Positions 17,366 to 26,382 of a stretch of 64,000 bases of DNA are shown here, piece after piece. The DNA lies in contig NZ_JAGGKS010000001.1 in the NCBI RefSeq assembly GCF_017873955.1, positions 124,001-188,000 of the forward strand. The letters run 5' to 3'. The notes below the pieces were generated by a model, which worked only from the letters and a program-made list of their open reading frames with translations, did no database searches and was not told where the DNA came from. This DNA comes from Sedimentibacter acidaminivorans. GTDB taxonomy: Bacteria; Bacillota; Clostridia; Tissierellales; Sedimentibacteraceae. The position numbers and the translations under genes are program-made. Each line of letters begins with the position of its first letter. Positions within the stretch are counted from its first letter, which is position 1.

Positions 17366-19387
17366 TTAATTTAATCTAAACTTACTTATCATTTCATTTA
17401 AATGCTCAACTTGTGCGGCTAGTTCCTCACTATTAGCTGCTGAAGTCTCTGCCGATGCTGCATTTTCTTGAACTACAGATGATACCTGTTCTACACCTGT
17501 CTTTATTTGATTTATGGATACAGTTTGTTCCTCTGCCATTCTAGCTATTTCTGCTATTATACTGCTTGCTTCATCAGTTGTACTTACTATTCCCATTAAA
17601 GATTTTCCTGCCTCATCTGCTAATGTTGTTCCTTTATTAATGGCTATTATAGAGTTTTCTATTAAGTCTGTTGTTTGCTTAGCAGCCTCTGCTGATTTTC
17701 CAGCTAGGTTTCTTACTTCATCCGCTACAACAGCAAATCCCTTTCCCGCTGAACCAGCACGTGCTGCTTCTACTGCAGCATTTAATGCAAGTATATTTGT
17801 TTGAAATGCTATATCATCAATTACTTTAATAATTTTACCAATTTGACTTGATGAATTACTTATTTCATTCATAGCTATTAAAAGCTCGTTCATCTTTTCA
17901 TTACCATTTGTAACTTCACATGATGATTTTGCTGATTTATCTCCTGCCTCTTTTGCTCTATCAGCAGTATTGTTAACGGCCATATACATTTCATTTATTT
18001 CTGCTGATAATTCCTCTATAGCACTTGCTTGTTCAGTAGCTCCTTGAGATGTTACTGTTGCTCCTGTTGCTATTTGTGAAGCACTACTATTAATAGAATC
18101 AGACGATTCTTTTAAATCACTAATTATATGCTTTTGCGTCTCACTAACATTTACTAATGCATCTTTAAGTTTTTCAAATTCTCCAGTATATTCATATTTT
18201 AAATTTATTCTTAAGTCTCCATTTGCAAAATGATTCAATACTTCTGAGCTCTCATCTATATAGTTTATATATTTCTTTAACCTATCTGTTAGGCTACTTA
18301 TTGACTGTGCTAATTTGCCTATCTCATCATTTGACGATACATTAATTTCAACGTCGAGGTCTCCCTTAGCCAACTTGTCTGCAACTTCTTGTATATCTTT
18401 TATTGGTTTTGTCATTTTTGTTATCATTATAAATATTAATATTAATAGTAATATCCCAACAATTAAGAAATTTCTAACTATCCCCATTGACAATTTTTCT
18501 ACAGCCGCTGAAAATTCATCATCGCTTATACTTACTATTAACTTCCACCCAGTATCCCCTATCTCATTTACAATTCCTATACATTTTTCTCCATCAACCT
18601 CATACTCTATTGCTTCAGTATTTTTCTCTTTAATTGCAGTTAACAATCTCTCGTCAAAACCTACTTCAGTAACATTTTTTAATATTTTATCTTTATCCTT
18701 ACTATAAGCTATATTATTATCACCTGTTAGAAGAGTAAAAAATCCAGTTTCACCAAATTTGTTGTCACCCGTTATTTTTTCAAGGTCAACTATTTCAATA
18801 TCAATACATACTTCACCAACAATTTGATTATTTACTGTTACGGGAGCTGATAATGCAACTGTCATATTACCAGTGTTTAAAGCTACATAAGGCTCTGATA
18901 TATGTATTAATCCATCTTGTATCGTTTTATAATATACTTTTTTAGTTACATCTACATCTTCATTAACTATTGTTTTTGATGATGTTATATAACTCGATGG
19001 ATTATCCTCTACTACATATATAGAACTAACAACATCACTAAATGGTTTTTGAGTATTCCTTAATATTTCAAGTACTGCTTCATAATTTTTATTAGTTGTT
19101 ACGCTTACTCCAGTTTGCGTACTGACTAAATAATCATGTATTGTTTTATTAGCTGCTACTGTTTCTGCTACTGTTGTATAGCGTTTCAAATATGCATCAG
19201 CCTCACCGCTTACCCTAGTTACTTTTTCTAACAATAACTCATGATTAGTAATTTCGTATTCTGTACGAACGGTATTTGTAATCAAAACCCCCACTGCAGT
19301 TAGTAATACTAAGCAAGCTAAAAATATTACCGTTACAAGCTTTACTCTTATTGACTTTTCTTTTTTAACTCTTTTTCTACTTCTCAT
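17366..19387 (-). CDS. Methyl-accepting chemotaxis protein
   Basis: Membrane chemoreceptor of 673 residues. N-terminal membrane helix at about 14-36, extracellular dCache-type sensor (about 40-295), second helix (about 300-322), HAMP (MTKPIKDIQEVADKLAKGD), then a long coiled coil with the signalling tip [20 protein letters not shown] that binds CheA/CheW. Normal architecture and length. RBS AAAGGA. The ligand is unknown. No flagellar or che genes are in the window. Confidence 0.93.
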   Translation of the reverse strand: MRSRKRVKKEKSIRVKLVTVIFLACLVLLTAVGVLITNTVRTEYEITNHELLLEKVTRVSGEADAYLKRYTTVAETVAANKTIHDYLVSTQTGVSVTTNKNYEAVLEILRNTQKPFSDVVSSIYVVEDNPSSYITSSKTIVNEDVDVTKKVYYKTIQDGLIHISEPYVALNTGNMTVALSAPVTVNNQIVGEVCIDIEIVDLEKITGDNKFGETGFFTLLTGDNNIAYSKDKDKILKNVTEVGFDERLLTAIKEKNTEAIEYEVDGEKCIGIVNEIGDTGWKLIVSISDDEFSAAVEKLSMGIVRNFLIVGILLLILIFIMITKMTKPIKDIQEVADKLAKGDLDVEINVSSNDEIGKLAQSISSLTDRLKKYINYIDESSEVLNHFANGDLRINLKYEYTGEFEKLKDALVNVSETQKHIISDLKESSDSINSSASQIATGATVTSQGATEQASAIEELSAEINEMYMAVNNTADRAKEAGDKSAKSSCEVTNGNEKMNELLIAMNEISNSSSQIGKIIKVIDDIAFQTNILALNAAVEAARAGSAGKGFAVVADEVRNLAGKSAEAAKQTTDLIENSIIAINKGTTLADEAGKSLMGIVSTTDEASSIIAEIARMAEEQTVSINQIKTGVEQVSSVVQENAASAETSAANSEELAAQVEHLNEMISKFRLN

Positions 19388-19483
19388 TTTCCAAATCCTT
19401 TCTTAATATTATTTTTTGTTATATATATAAACACTTTAAGTAAAATAAAAAAAAAACTTTTTATCTTAAAAATGATTAACAAC

Positions 19484-19533
19484 AAAAAACCAGCCAAAAA
19501 TAATCTATCAAATAGATTATTTAGCTGGTTTTA
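19484..19533 (-). terminator. Intrinsic terminator downstream of tRNA-Leu
   Basis: AAAACCAGC and GCTGGTTTT arms with an inner AATAATCTA/TAGATTATT stem and T-rich minus-strand 3' side, about 90 bp beyond the tRNA. Confidence 0.7.
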
Positions 19534-19624
19534 ATTCGCTATATAATATTACTTTTATTTATCAATATTATCACAAATAAAGCAGTCACATATTAAACTA
19601 AAAAAATTTGTATATTAGAAACTT

Positions 19625-19709
19625 TGGTACGGATAACAGGATTTGAAACTGCACGGTGTTACCCACACAGACCTGAACCGTGCGCATCTGCCAATTACAC
19701 CACATCCGC
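19625..19709 (-). tRNA. tRNA-Leu (anticodon CAG)
   Basis: 85 nt including an encoded CCA end. The acceptor stem GCGGATG pairs with TATCCGT (two G-U pairs), discriminator is A, anticodon arm CACGG-TTCAGGT-CTGTG gives anticodon CAG, and a class II variable arm (TGGGTAACACCG) follows, as expected for leucine. The T arm is GCAGT-TTCAAAT-CCTGT, so the usually invariant 53-61 G-C pair is T-C. That mismatch makes full function slightly uncertain. Confidence 0.8.
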
Positions 19710-19807
19710 ATTGATTTACAATTATTAAATTGTCTAACCGAAAATAATATTATCATATTATGGAATTTTTAGCAATATATTTTTAAGTTCCATTCCATTA
19801 ACAGATT

Positions 19808-19863
19808 CCGGGGACGGTTCTTTTTGATTGATGTGTTTTGACGATCAAAAGGAACCATCCCCA
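19808..19863. repeat. REP-like palindrome, GGGGACGGTTC type
   Basis: GGGGACGGTTCTTTTTGATT, a 13-nt loop, then a near-perfect inverse copy ending in GAACCATCCCC. This type of GGGGACGGTTC palindrome is common as a RAYT-associated REP in Firmicutes (from memory). It lies just beyond the stop of the gene at 19876. Confidence 0.7.
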
Positions 19864-19875
19864 TTTATTGCAGTT

Positions 19876-20361
19876 TTAAAACTTGGACTTTTCATAGTTG
19901 TAAGGTATGCTCGTACCAACAACTACATCTTCAATCTTATCAATAATCAGCCAATCGTCCATATTTCCTTGATGATCAAACGCAAGCGGTGGTTCGATTT
20001 TCTGAACACTATCAAATTCAACTATACATAAGCATTTCTTGTGCCAACGTTCTTTTTGTTTTTTTGTTAAATTCAACTTATCCTGATTGATATTTAGCGT
20101 TTTTACAATTTCGTCTTCTGTCAGTTTCACATAGTTTTGAACAGATTTTACAGTAGCAAAAGCAGAGATAAGCGACGTTCCTTTTTCCATAAAATAAACT
20201 GTTTCACCCTCAAACACTCGACTGTGCGGTATTTTGCGACCAGCCGCACCTCTTACAACCATTGTTTTAGTTCCAGATAAAATATTATCTAAAACGTGTT
20301 CCCCCTTTTTGCCTGAATTATCACAATATACAAAGACATGCAAAGACATGGGCAAAGACAT
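19876..20361 (-). CDS. Conserved hypothetical protein, possible PUA/ASCH-like fold
   Basis: 161 residues. The sequence from HVFVYCDNSGKKGEHVL onward looks conserved, with an ILSGTKTMVVRGAAGRKIPH region followed by GETVYF and ISAFATVKSV, reminiscent of ASCH/PUA small RNA- or nucleotide-binding domains (ILSGxKT ... GDxVYF ... A.V..V). This is tentative. The first residues, MSLPMSL, come from a short direct repeat abutting a REP-like element at 20359-20388, so the native start may have been lost or replaced. Confidence 0.45.
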   Translation of the reverse strand: MSLPMSLHVFVYCDNSGKKGEHVLDNILSGTKTMVVRGAAGRKIPHSRVFEGETVYFMEKGTSLISAFATVKSVQNYVKLTEDEIVKTLNINQDKLNLTKKQKERWHKKCLCIVEFDSVQKIEPPLAFDHQGNMDDWLIIDKIEDVVVGTSIPYNYEKSKF

Positions 20362-20388
20362 GGGGACGTTTCATCTGTCTTGCCCATG
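20359..20388 (+). repeat. REP-like element, GGGGACGTTTCATC type
   Basis: GGGGACGTTTCATCTGTCTTG with flanking CCATG/GGCAA repeats. An inverted copy lies at 21558-21583, so the pair brackets the 20484-21521 gene. Confidence 0.75.
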
Positions 20389-20483
20389 GATTATTTTGAT
20401 TTTAACATAATATTTAGAGCGAAAATCTTTAAGGATAATCGCTAACTAATTAATTGCACCATACTCTATTATATACACTTGAA

Positions 20484-21521
20484 CTATAAAATTATGTCAT
20501 TAGGAGTTATGGTCTTATAATACTGAAACAATTCAGTCTCGATGCTTACTGTATCTGCGATTACAGGCTCCTGAATAATTGCAGCTTTTAGTTTCATCCC
20601 TAAAATTCCAGTTGCTTTTTCTGTCCCAACTATGAATCCCATTCCACTGTTTTTATGAGCAGGCTTTGATTCTAGATAGTTTTTTGTGTAAAATTGAAGT
20701 GAAATGCACTCTTCACATTCATATTCAACAATAGGATAGCACATACCCTTAGGACAGATTTCTAAAAACTTCTCTTCAAAATCTTTTTTTGCAGTAGCAA
20801 TTTGTTCTATGGTCATTTGCTTTAATAGCTTAGGATTCGAAAAAGTTTTTTCAATATCTACCCACATGTCCATAAGATAAACTCTGTTTATTTGAGCCCA
20901 ATTTTCTTCACCAGTTTCTTTATTTTTAAACCACAATTTTTCAGGATATTCTCCGTTTATTGTTAGTGTAATAGGTTTTTCAACTAAGTATGAAGTGCTG
21001 TCCTTTCTCATTGTAAAATTTAACAAGAGATTATTTTCAAAGTCTGGAATTTTAGTAAAATCACCAACTAAATCAAGACTAGTCAAAAACAACATATCTA
21101 TATCTTGATAATCTATTCCTTCCGGATTCCAACCATTTCTTAGTAATTCAGATAGAAATAAAACACTCTCTCCATCTTGAACACTAAGGAGGTGGTTCTC
21201 TGAGCCACTTACTTCAAATTCTATATCTCCAATAAATACGCTTTTTATAGGTTTAAGTGGTTGAGTAACTTTCTCCCTGCTTACCATCATAATTCTGTTA
21301 GTTTCGGATTCATGTGTAACATCACAAAGCTCTGATATTTCTCTCTCTTCAATTTGCTGTCGATAATGCTCATCATATTCTAATAAAATAAGGCGTAATT
21401 GCAAACCATATCTCACTATACCTGCAACATTACAAACAATACCATCAATTATTGCATTTTTACCAATTATTTTTATTTCATCTATTCTGGATAATATCTT
21501 TTGTAAATATCTAATGTTCAT
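20484..21521 (-). CDS. Hypothetical protein, 345 residues
   Basis: I do not recognise this family. It is soluble, with no signal peptide or membrane segment, acidic and rich in Glu, Ile and Leu. A CPKGMCYPIVEYECEECI stretch (about residues 255-275) has four cysteines that could bind metal or form a cluster. Good coding pattern throughout. Bracketed by inverted REP-like elements at 20359-20388 and 21558-21605. Confidence 0.6.
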   Translation of the reverse strand: MNIRYLQKILSRIDEIKIIGKNAIIDGIVCNVAGIVRYGLQLRLILLEYDEHYRQQIEEREISELCDVTHESETNRIMMVSREKVTQPLKPIKSVFIGDIEFEVSGSENHLLSVQDGESVLFLSELLRNGWNPEGIDYQDIDMLFLTSLDLVGDFTKIPDFENNLLLNFTMRKDSTSYLVEKPITLTINGEYPEKLWFKNKETGEENWAQINRVYLMDMWVDIEKTFSNPKLLKQMTIEQIATAKKDFEEKFLEICPKGMCYPIVEYECEECISLQFYTKNYLESKPAHKNSGMGFIVGTEKATGILGMKLKAAIIQEPVIADTVSIETELFQYYKTITPNDIIL

Positions 21522-21557
21522 TATTTACTCCTACTGATAGTTTTAAATTTTATAAGG

Positions 21558-21605
21558 CTAGGCAAGACAGATGAAACGTCCCCCTGTCTGACCCTGTCTG
21601 GCTTG
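21558..21605 (-). repeat. REP-like element, GGGGACGTTTCATC type (inverted)
   Basis: CAAGACAGATGAAACGTCCCC on the plus strand, followed by short CCTGTCTG repeats. It lies between the stop of the DUF362 gene and the start of the 345-residue protein gene. Confidence 0.75.
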
Positions 21606-21612
21606 CATCAGT

Positions 21613-22764
21613 TTACTTTACTCTAAATTTTGCTATTATGCCAGCTAGAATATTATCACTTTTCAGCTCTACAGCTTTATGGATACATAATTCATGGCAA
21701 CACATGCACTCAATGCATTTACTATAATCAATTTTTTTAGTATCTATATCTATTGCTTTTAATGGGCAACTTTCTACACACATATTGCATTCTTTACATT
21801 TCTTTTTATTAATTACAGGCTTAGTTTTGAAAAAGTCTATTACTTTTATTACTGCTTTACTGTTTCCTTGTTTTGTACTTTTGAAATTTTTGGGTAATTT
21901 ATAGTCTTTTAAATGTGGAATATTATTGTAATCACCTTCTATTTCTATTTCAGCTAAATCACATTGACCTAAATTTCTCTTCTTTGCTGATTTTAAAACA
22001 GGTATATCATCAAAATTCATCCCAAGCATCTTAATAGCCACAGTATCCAAAGCTAAGGGGTCTGTACTGATAAGTATCTTGTTTGCATTATAAACAGTTC
22101 CTGCTGTAGGTCCTTCACCCTGCATGGAAGTTATGCCATCCATTATATGTAGATTAAATTTAGCCCCTTCATGTATATCAACTAAAATTTCACCAAAATC
22201 CACTTTATCAGGTGCTATTTTATGATACATGGCTTTACGAAGTCCAGGTATGCAACCGAAAACATTTTTCACAGCTCCAGTATAAATAGTTGCTGAATGG
22301 GTTTTTAACTTAGGTAAATTAATAACTACATCTGCATCAAACAATGGTTTTGCTAGATACATCTTTTCTTTAAACTTACCATGCGGCTCAACTTCAACGA
22401 CTCCTTCTTTGTCAAAGTTTTTTATAATGGCACCTTCCTCTTTGGCAACTTTATCATATCCTGCAACTTTAAAACTTTGAGCAGTTGGTGCAATACCAGC
22501 TATAGCTCCACCTGAACTATCGCCAATCCACACTATACAACCTCGAGCTATTAAAATCCTTGTTACTGCCCTAACAAATTCACTGTGAGTAACTGAAGCA
22601 GAATCAGAAGTTTTAGGTCCAATAAGATTTACCTTTAGTAAAACTGTATTTCCAGGTTTAACAAAATTGTCCCATCCACCTAATTTCTCAATACCATTGT
22701 TTATTTTAACCATTACGTCATCTACTAAATAGTCTTTACATTCTTGAATAATAACTTTACTCAT
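21613..22764 (-). CDS. DUF362 domain protein with two C-terminal 4Fe-4S motifs
   Basis: The DUF362 domain occupies residues 1-300 (PGNTVLLKVNLIGPK, VINLPKLKTHSATIYTGAVK, ISTDPLALDTVA). The C-terminus has two ferredoxin motifs, CKECNMCVESCP and CIECMCCHELC, so the protein is probably redox-active. Function of DUF362 proteins is not settled; some clostridial members accompany electron-transfer enzymes. The ATG at 22764 is chosen because AAAGGGATGA precedes it; an ATG eight codons earlier lacks an RBS. Monocistronic here. Confidence 0.85.
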   Translation of the reverse strand: MSKVIIQECKDYLVDDVMVKINNGIEKLGGWDNFVKPGNTVLLKVNLIGPKTSDSASVTHSEFVRAVTRILIARGCIVWIGDSSGGAIAGIAPTAQSFKVAGYDKVAKEEGAIIKNFDKEGVVEVEPHGKFKEKMYLAKPLFDADVVINLPKLKTHSATIYTGAVKNVFGCIPGLRKAMYHKIAPDKVDFGEILVDIHEGAKFNLHIMDGITSMQGEGPTAGTVYNANKILISTDPLALDTVAIKMLGMNFDDIPVLKSAKKRNLGQCDLAEIEIEGDYNNIPHLKDYKLPKNFKSTKQGNSKAVIKVIDFFKTKPVINKKKCKECNMCVESCPLKAIDIDTKKIDYSKCIECMCCHELCIHKAVELKSDNILAGIIAKFRVK

Positions 22765-23046
22765 ATAATCATCCCTTTCGATATACAAAATATAAAATCT
22801 CCCCTAGTTTTATCTCTTTATGCAAAATTTGAGCTGTCATCCCGATATTTCGCCTTAGCAAGCTCTTTTAAGCTTGTTTATTTCGTTATTTATCTTAATT
22901 ATAAATTATATCATTAATATATAAATACTTCAAATATTAACTAGTAAAATATGAATTATAAAAATCTGTTAACAGTTAATTCTTTATGATATAATTAAAT
23001 ACAATTTGTTTAATTTAAGTATTTTTGAGAGAAAGTGGGATTTAAT

Positions 23047-24288
23047 ATGAATGATTTAAAAGAAAATAGAGTGCTTAATTTAAAAAATAATCTAATACAA
23101 TATGCTTTAAATAATTTTCTTAATATGGACAATTTTGATTTTTCAAGAATCAATAAAACATCTTATTTAAGAAAAATTTTAAATGAAAAGGAAATTCAAA
23201 AGTTATTAGATAGTTTGATTTCAAAGATAAAATCATATAAAAATATAAATCCCTATGAGTTAAGTATCAAAGATTCTGAAGAAATAAAAAAAATAGTAAT
23301 CTCTCATCTCCTTGAATTTGATAAGGGAAAATATTTCTTTGATAAGCATTTTTTAAAGTTCTTTATAGATAAAGGATACCTTGATGTAGCAGAAGATTTT
23401 ATTAATCGTGCTAAAAAGGAAGATGGTAATCTATCAGGAGAGGAAATATTTCAAGCTATGCGAAATGTCTGGATCATGAATAGTCTTCAGATTATATGGG
23501 ATATGTCTTTAGATCTGACGCCTTCTATATATGCATATAGTATGTTATATCCTTATACAGATAACCTACTAGATAATAAAGACATAGATTTACAAGAAAA
23601 AAACAGATTCAATCATATATTAACTAAAACATTAAAAGGCGAAAAACAAATCTCCTCTAATGCTTATGAAAATCGTGTATTTGCACTTATTCAAGATATT
23701 GAATTACAATATAATAGAGAAGATTTCACACAAGTATATGATAGCATATTATTAATTCAGGAAGCCCAGATAGAAAGTCTAAAACAAGATCAAAATACAA
23801 CTATGACGGAGGATGATATCCTTCCTATTAGTTTTTTTAAAGGTGGTTCATCAGTTCTTGCAGATGCTTTTCTCGTAAAAGGAAATCTTTCAAAAGAAGA
23901 AATGGAGTTTTCTTTTGAATATGGTGCATTTCTTCAACTACTAGATGACCTTCAAGATACTATTGAAGACAAAGTTGAAGGTCATCAGACTATTTTTAGT
24001 ATAAATGTTAAAGGAGATTTAGATAAAAATATACTTAAACTTATTTCTTATATTTTTGAAGTGAACACTCCTAATAGCAGTGATTCTCAAGCTATGGTTT
24101 TTATGAAAGAAGTAATCGGCTCATGCTCACTTATTATGGTTATGGATGCAGTAGGAAGAAATCATTCTTTAGTTTCAAAAAAGCTATACAAAAATTTAGA
24201 GTCATTTTCAAAAGTTAGGCTTTCATTCTATAAAAAAATGGAGTCACAATTAAATGAATTAAATAAAACCTTTAATTTAAAATATTAA
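23047..24288 (+). CDS. Class I isoprenoid-synthase-fold protein (possible terpene synthase)
   Basis: 413 residues if the ATG at 23047 is used; a GTG at 23035 is possible but its RBS is poorer. All-alpha composition. Two Asp-rich motifs sit where metal-diphosphate binding motifs are found in class I terpenoid synthases: YPYTDNLLDN (about residue 173) and FLQLLDDLQDTIED (about 300). The DNLLD form resembles the DNLCD motif of YtpB-type large-terpene synthases (from memory) more than the DDxxD of trans-prenyltransferases. Standing alone, with no other isoprenoid gene nearby. Substrate unknown. Confidence 0.6.
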   Translation: MNDLKENRVLNLKNNLIQYALNNFLNMDNFDFSRINKTSYLRKILNEKEIQKLLDSLISKIKSYKNINPYELSIKDSEEIKKIVISHLLEFDKGKYFFDKHFLKFFIDKGYLDVAEDFINRAKKEDGNLSGEEIFQAMRNVWIMNSLQIIWDMSLDLTPSIYAYSMLYPYTDNLLDNKDIDLQEKNRFNHILTKTLKGEKQISSNAYENRVFALIQDIELQYNREDFTQVYDSILLIQEAQIESLKQDQNTTMTEDDILPISFFKGGSSVLADAFLVKGNLSKEEMEFSFEYGAFLQLLDDLQDTIEDKVEGHQTIFSINVKGDLDKNILKLISYIFEVNTPNSSDSQAMVFMKEVIGSCSLIMVMDAVGRNHSLVSKKLYKNLESFSKVRLSFYKKMESQLNELNKTFNLKY

Positions 24289-24327
24289 TGGAAATTTGAT
24301 TAGCATACTTTTATTTGTTAATTTATT

Positions 24328-24820
24328 TCAGTACAGCAAATCCCTTTTATTATAGAGAACATAGGTCAGATAAATAGAAACAAAAGTTACCAACGCTCCA
24401 ATTAACACATAAATAATACTGATTCCTTTGTTTACTACATCTGTCCCAATAAAATATCGAAATGGAGTCAGAAAATTTAGATAGTTTATATTTCCAACAT
24501 ATTCTATAATTACACCAATTAACATACCTAAAGCTAAGAACAGCAATTGAACTAAAGTAATTGATACAGCAATTAAAACAATAGATTCAAAAAAGGTATT
24601 GTCGTTAAATGATCCCATACCACCAACTCCTGCTGTGGTTATCATTTTTATATTGTAATAATGCAAAAATATTTCTTCAAGAGTAGGCTCTTCCCGCCCC
24701 GTTTGGTCCTATAAATCCGAAAATTTCTCCTTCCTCTACTGAAAAGCTTACATCTTCTATACCCCTGTGTTTACCATAAAATTTCGAAAGATTTTTGACT
24801 TCAATTACATTATTACTCAT
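24328..24820 (-). pseudogene. ABC transporter ATPase-permease remnant with internal deletion
   Basis: Starts well: AGGAGGGG then ATG at 24820 and an ABC ATPase beginning (VIEVKNLSKFYGKHRGIEDV ...) up to GFIGPNGAG, the first half of Walker A. It then jumps, with a frame change, to PTLEEIFLHYY, which is how such ATPases end, and runs on into the C-terminal membrane half of an ABC-2 permease (about 110 residues, at least three helices, ending YNKRDLLY). A deletion has removed most of the ATPase and the N-terminal part of the permease. Confidence 0.75.
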
Positions 24821-24829
24821 TTTCCCCTC

Positions 24830-25270
24830 CTATTTATAAAAACATCTTTTCATAATATCAAAATAGTCATCCCACTCTTTCAGAATCTCTACTTCAATAT
24901 CTTTAAATGAATTTAATCTATATCTTTGCTGCTCTGAAAAGCTAAGCATTGTCCAGTTGATAATATTCAAAGTTTTTTCTAAATCAATATCATTACGAAA
25001 TTTTGAAAAGTCAATATTCTCATAAATTCTTGCAAACCCATTTTCAACAATTGACTTGACTTTTTTATTTATATCTAGCTTAACCTCAGCAGATTCTTCT
25101 TTTCCAAGGGCATTAATAAAATCAAATGCTTGAGGAGTCTTCTTCATAATATTATACTTGATAACACCAACCTCTCTTATTCGTTCAAAGAAATCAGTTA
25201 CGCTTAAATCTATTTTGTCATAAATCTTTTCAATAATTTCAGCAACATAATCAATTAGATCAACAATAAC
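24830..25270 (-). pseudogene. TetR-type regulator, C-terminal ligand domain only
   Basis: The encoded sequence from about VDLIDYVAEIIEKIYDKIDL to the end is the alpha-helical ligand-binding half of a TetR regulator associated with ABC-2 exporters. The DNA-binding N-terminus is missing; upstream codons run back through the MerR terminator and are not native. It precedes the ABC remnant by 9 bp, the usual order for self-regulated exporter operons. Confidence 0.6.
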
Positions 25271-25344
25271 TCTATCACCTGTTTTAAGTCTTAAAGTTGC
25301 ATTGCCGCAACCAAATACAGCTGAAATTCCCAAATCAGAAACAT

Positions 25345-25376
25345 AAAAACAGCGACCTATTTCAGTCGCTGTTTTT
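25345..25376 (-). terminator. Intrinsic terminator of the MerR/TipA-type gene
   Basis: AAAAACAGCGAC-loop-GTCGCTGTTTTT, 33 bp beyond the stop of the regulator; T runs on both sides. Confidence 0.85.
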
Positions 25377-25409
25377 ATTGTGAGAAACAAGGTTCCCGAT
25401 TAGCTAACC

Positions 25410-26174
25410 TTATTTTCTCATTCCTGTGTAAATCCATACTGCATCTCTTAAAAATTCTGCACAGCCCGGTTGTTCTTTATCGTAATAAGTTTTGAACCTT
25501 TCATCATCTACATACATTTGTGTTAAATTTGCATGTGCTTCCGTGTTGTAGTCTCCCCAACAAAATGTAATCCATTCCTTATGGAGTTTTGCTACTTTTT
25601 GTCCAAGCTCTCCCGCTGGATTTCCTGTTTTATAGGCTGCCTTCAATGTTTCAAGAACTTTATCTCCAAGCTCCTGTAATTCATTATATTGTTCTTCAGT
25701 CATGTTACTGAATTGCTGGTTTGATTTTTTCACTGTTTCTTCACCATATTTTTCTCTAATCACTTTTCCAAACTGTTTTTCATTATCTTCTATAAGCTTT
25801 TGCTTAAAGCCATCAAACTTTTCCTTATCGCTCATTTTTATTCTCCCTTCTTTATTGTTGATTGTTTTTTCAACATTTTCAATTAAAGCATCTAACTGCT
25901 GTCTTCTTGCAAGGAGTTCTTTGTAATGTTGTTTCAGTGCATTAGTTTCATTGAAATCAGTTGAAGTTATTATTTCCTTTATACTATCCAAACTTACCCC
26001 CAACTCTCTGTAAAACATTATTTGCTGCAGCCTATCTATTTCATTTTCCTCATATATGCGATATCCAGATGAATTGATTCTAGCCGGCTTAAGAATTCCA
26101 ATTTCATCATAATATCTCAAAGTTCTTGTGCTGACTCCAGCTAAATTTCCAAGTTTCTTAACTGTATATTCCAT
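25410..26174 (-). CDS. MerR family regulator with TipAS effector domain
   Basis: 254 residues. N-terminal MerR winged helix (YTVKKLGNLAGVSTRTLRYYDEIGIL), a coiled-coil linker at about 75-115, and a C-terminal TipAS domain (about 135-250) with WGDYNTEAH and a terminal AVWIYTGMRK, as in TipA/Mta/SkgA. Such proteins sense drugs or peptides and activate exporter genes. The adjacent exporter operon is wrecked, so the regulator may now act elsewhere or only on itself. A fragment of its 3' end is duplicated at 9730-9797. Confidence 0.9.
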   Translation of the reverse strand: MEYTVKKLGNLAGVSTRTLRYYDEIGILKPARINSSGYRIYEENEIDRLQQIMFYRELGVSLDSIKEIITSTDFNETNALKQHYKELLARRQQLDALIENVEKTINNKEGRIKMSDKEKFDGFKQKLIEDNEKQFGKVIREKYGEETVKKSNQQFSNMTEEQYNELQELGDKVLETLKAAYKTGNPAGELGQKVAKLHKEWITFCWGDYNTEAHANLTQMYVDDERFKTYYDKEQPGCAEFLRDAVWIYTGMRK

Positions 26175-26257
26175 TTCCTCACTCCTTACATTAATAGAAT
26201 ACAGCTTTACGTAACGTCAATGTCAATAACTATTTTAAAAATAATTTTAATTTTTTC

Positions 26258-26375
26258 AGAAATTGACAAGACAGATGAAACGTCCCCACGTCTGCCTTCA
26301 GAAATTGACAAGACGGATGAAACGTCCCCACGTCTGCCTTCCCACGTCCGCCTTTTGGTGTTGTTGCCCACGTCT
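26258..26375 (-). repeat. Tandem REP-like elements, GGGGACGTTTCATC type
   Basis: Two consecutive units of TCAGAAATTGACAAGAC(A/G)GATGAAACG... TCCCCACGTCTGCC (about 42 bp each), then shortened CCCACGTC pieces. They fill the gap between the MerR gene and the 3' end of the MutS-like gene, immediately beyond its stop. Confidence 0.8.
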
Positions 26376-26382
26376 GGTATTA

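Noticed and set aside
25271-25390. N-terminal extension of the TetR-like protein
   Set aside because: These codons run through the MerR terminator hairpin and a segment shared with 9.6 kb, so they are not part of the native gene.
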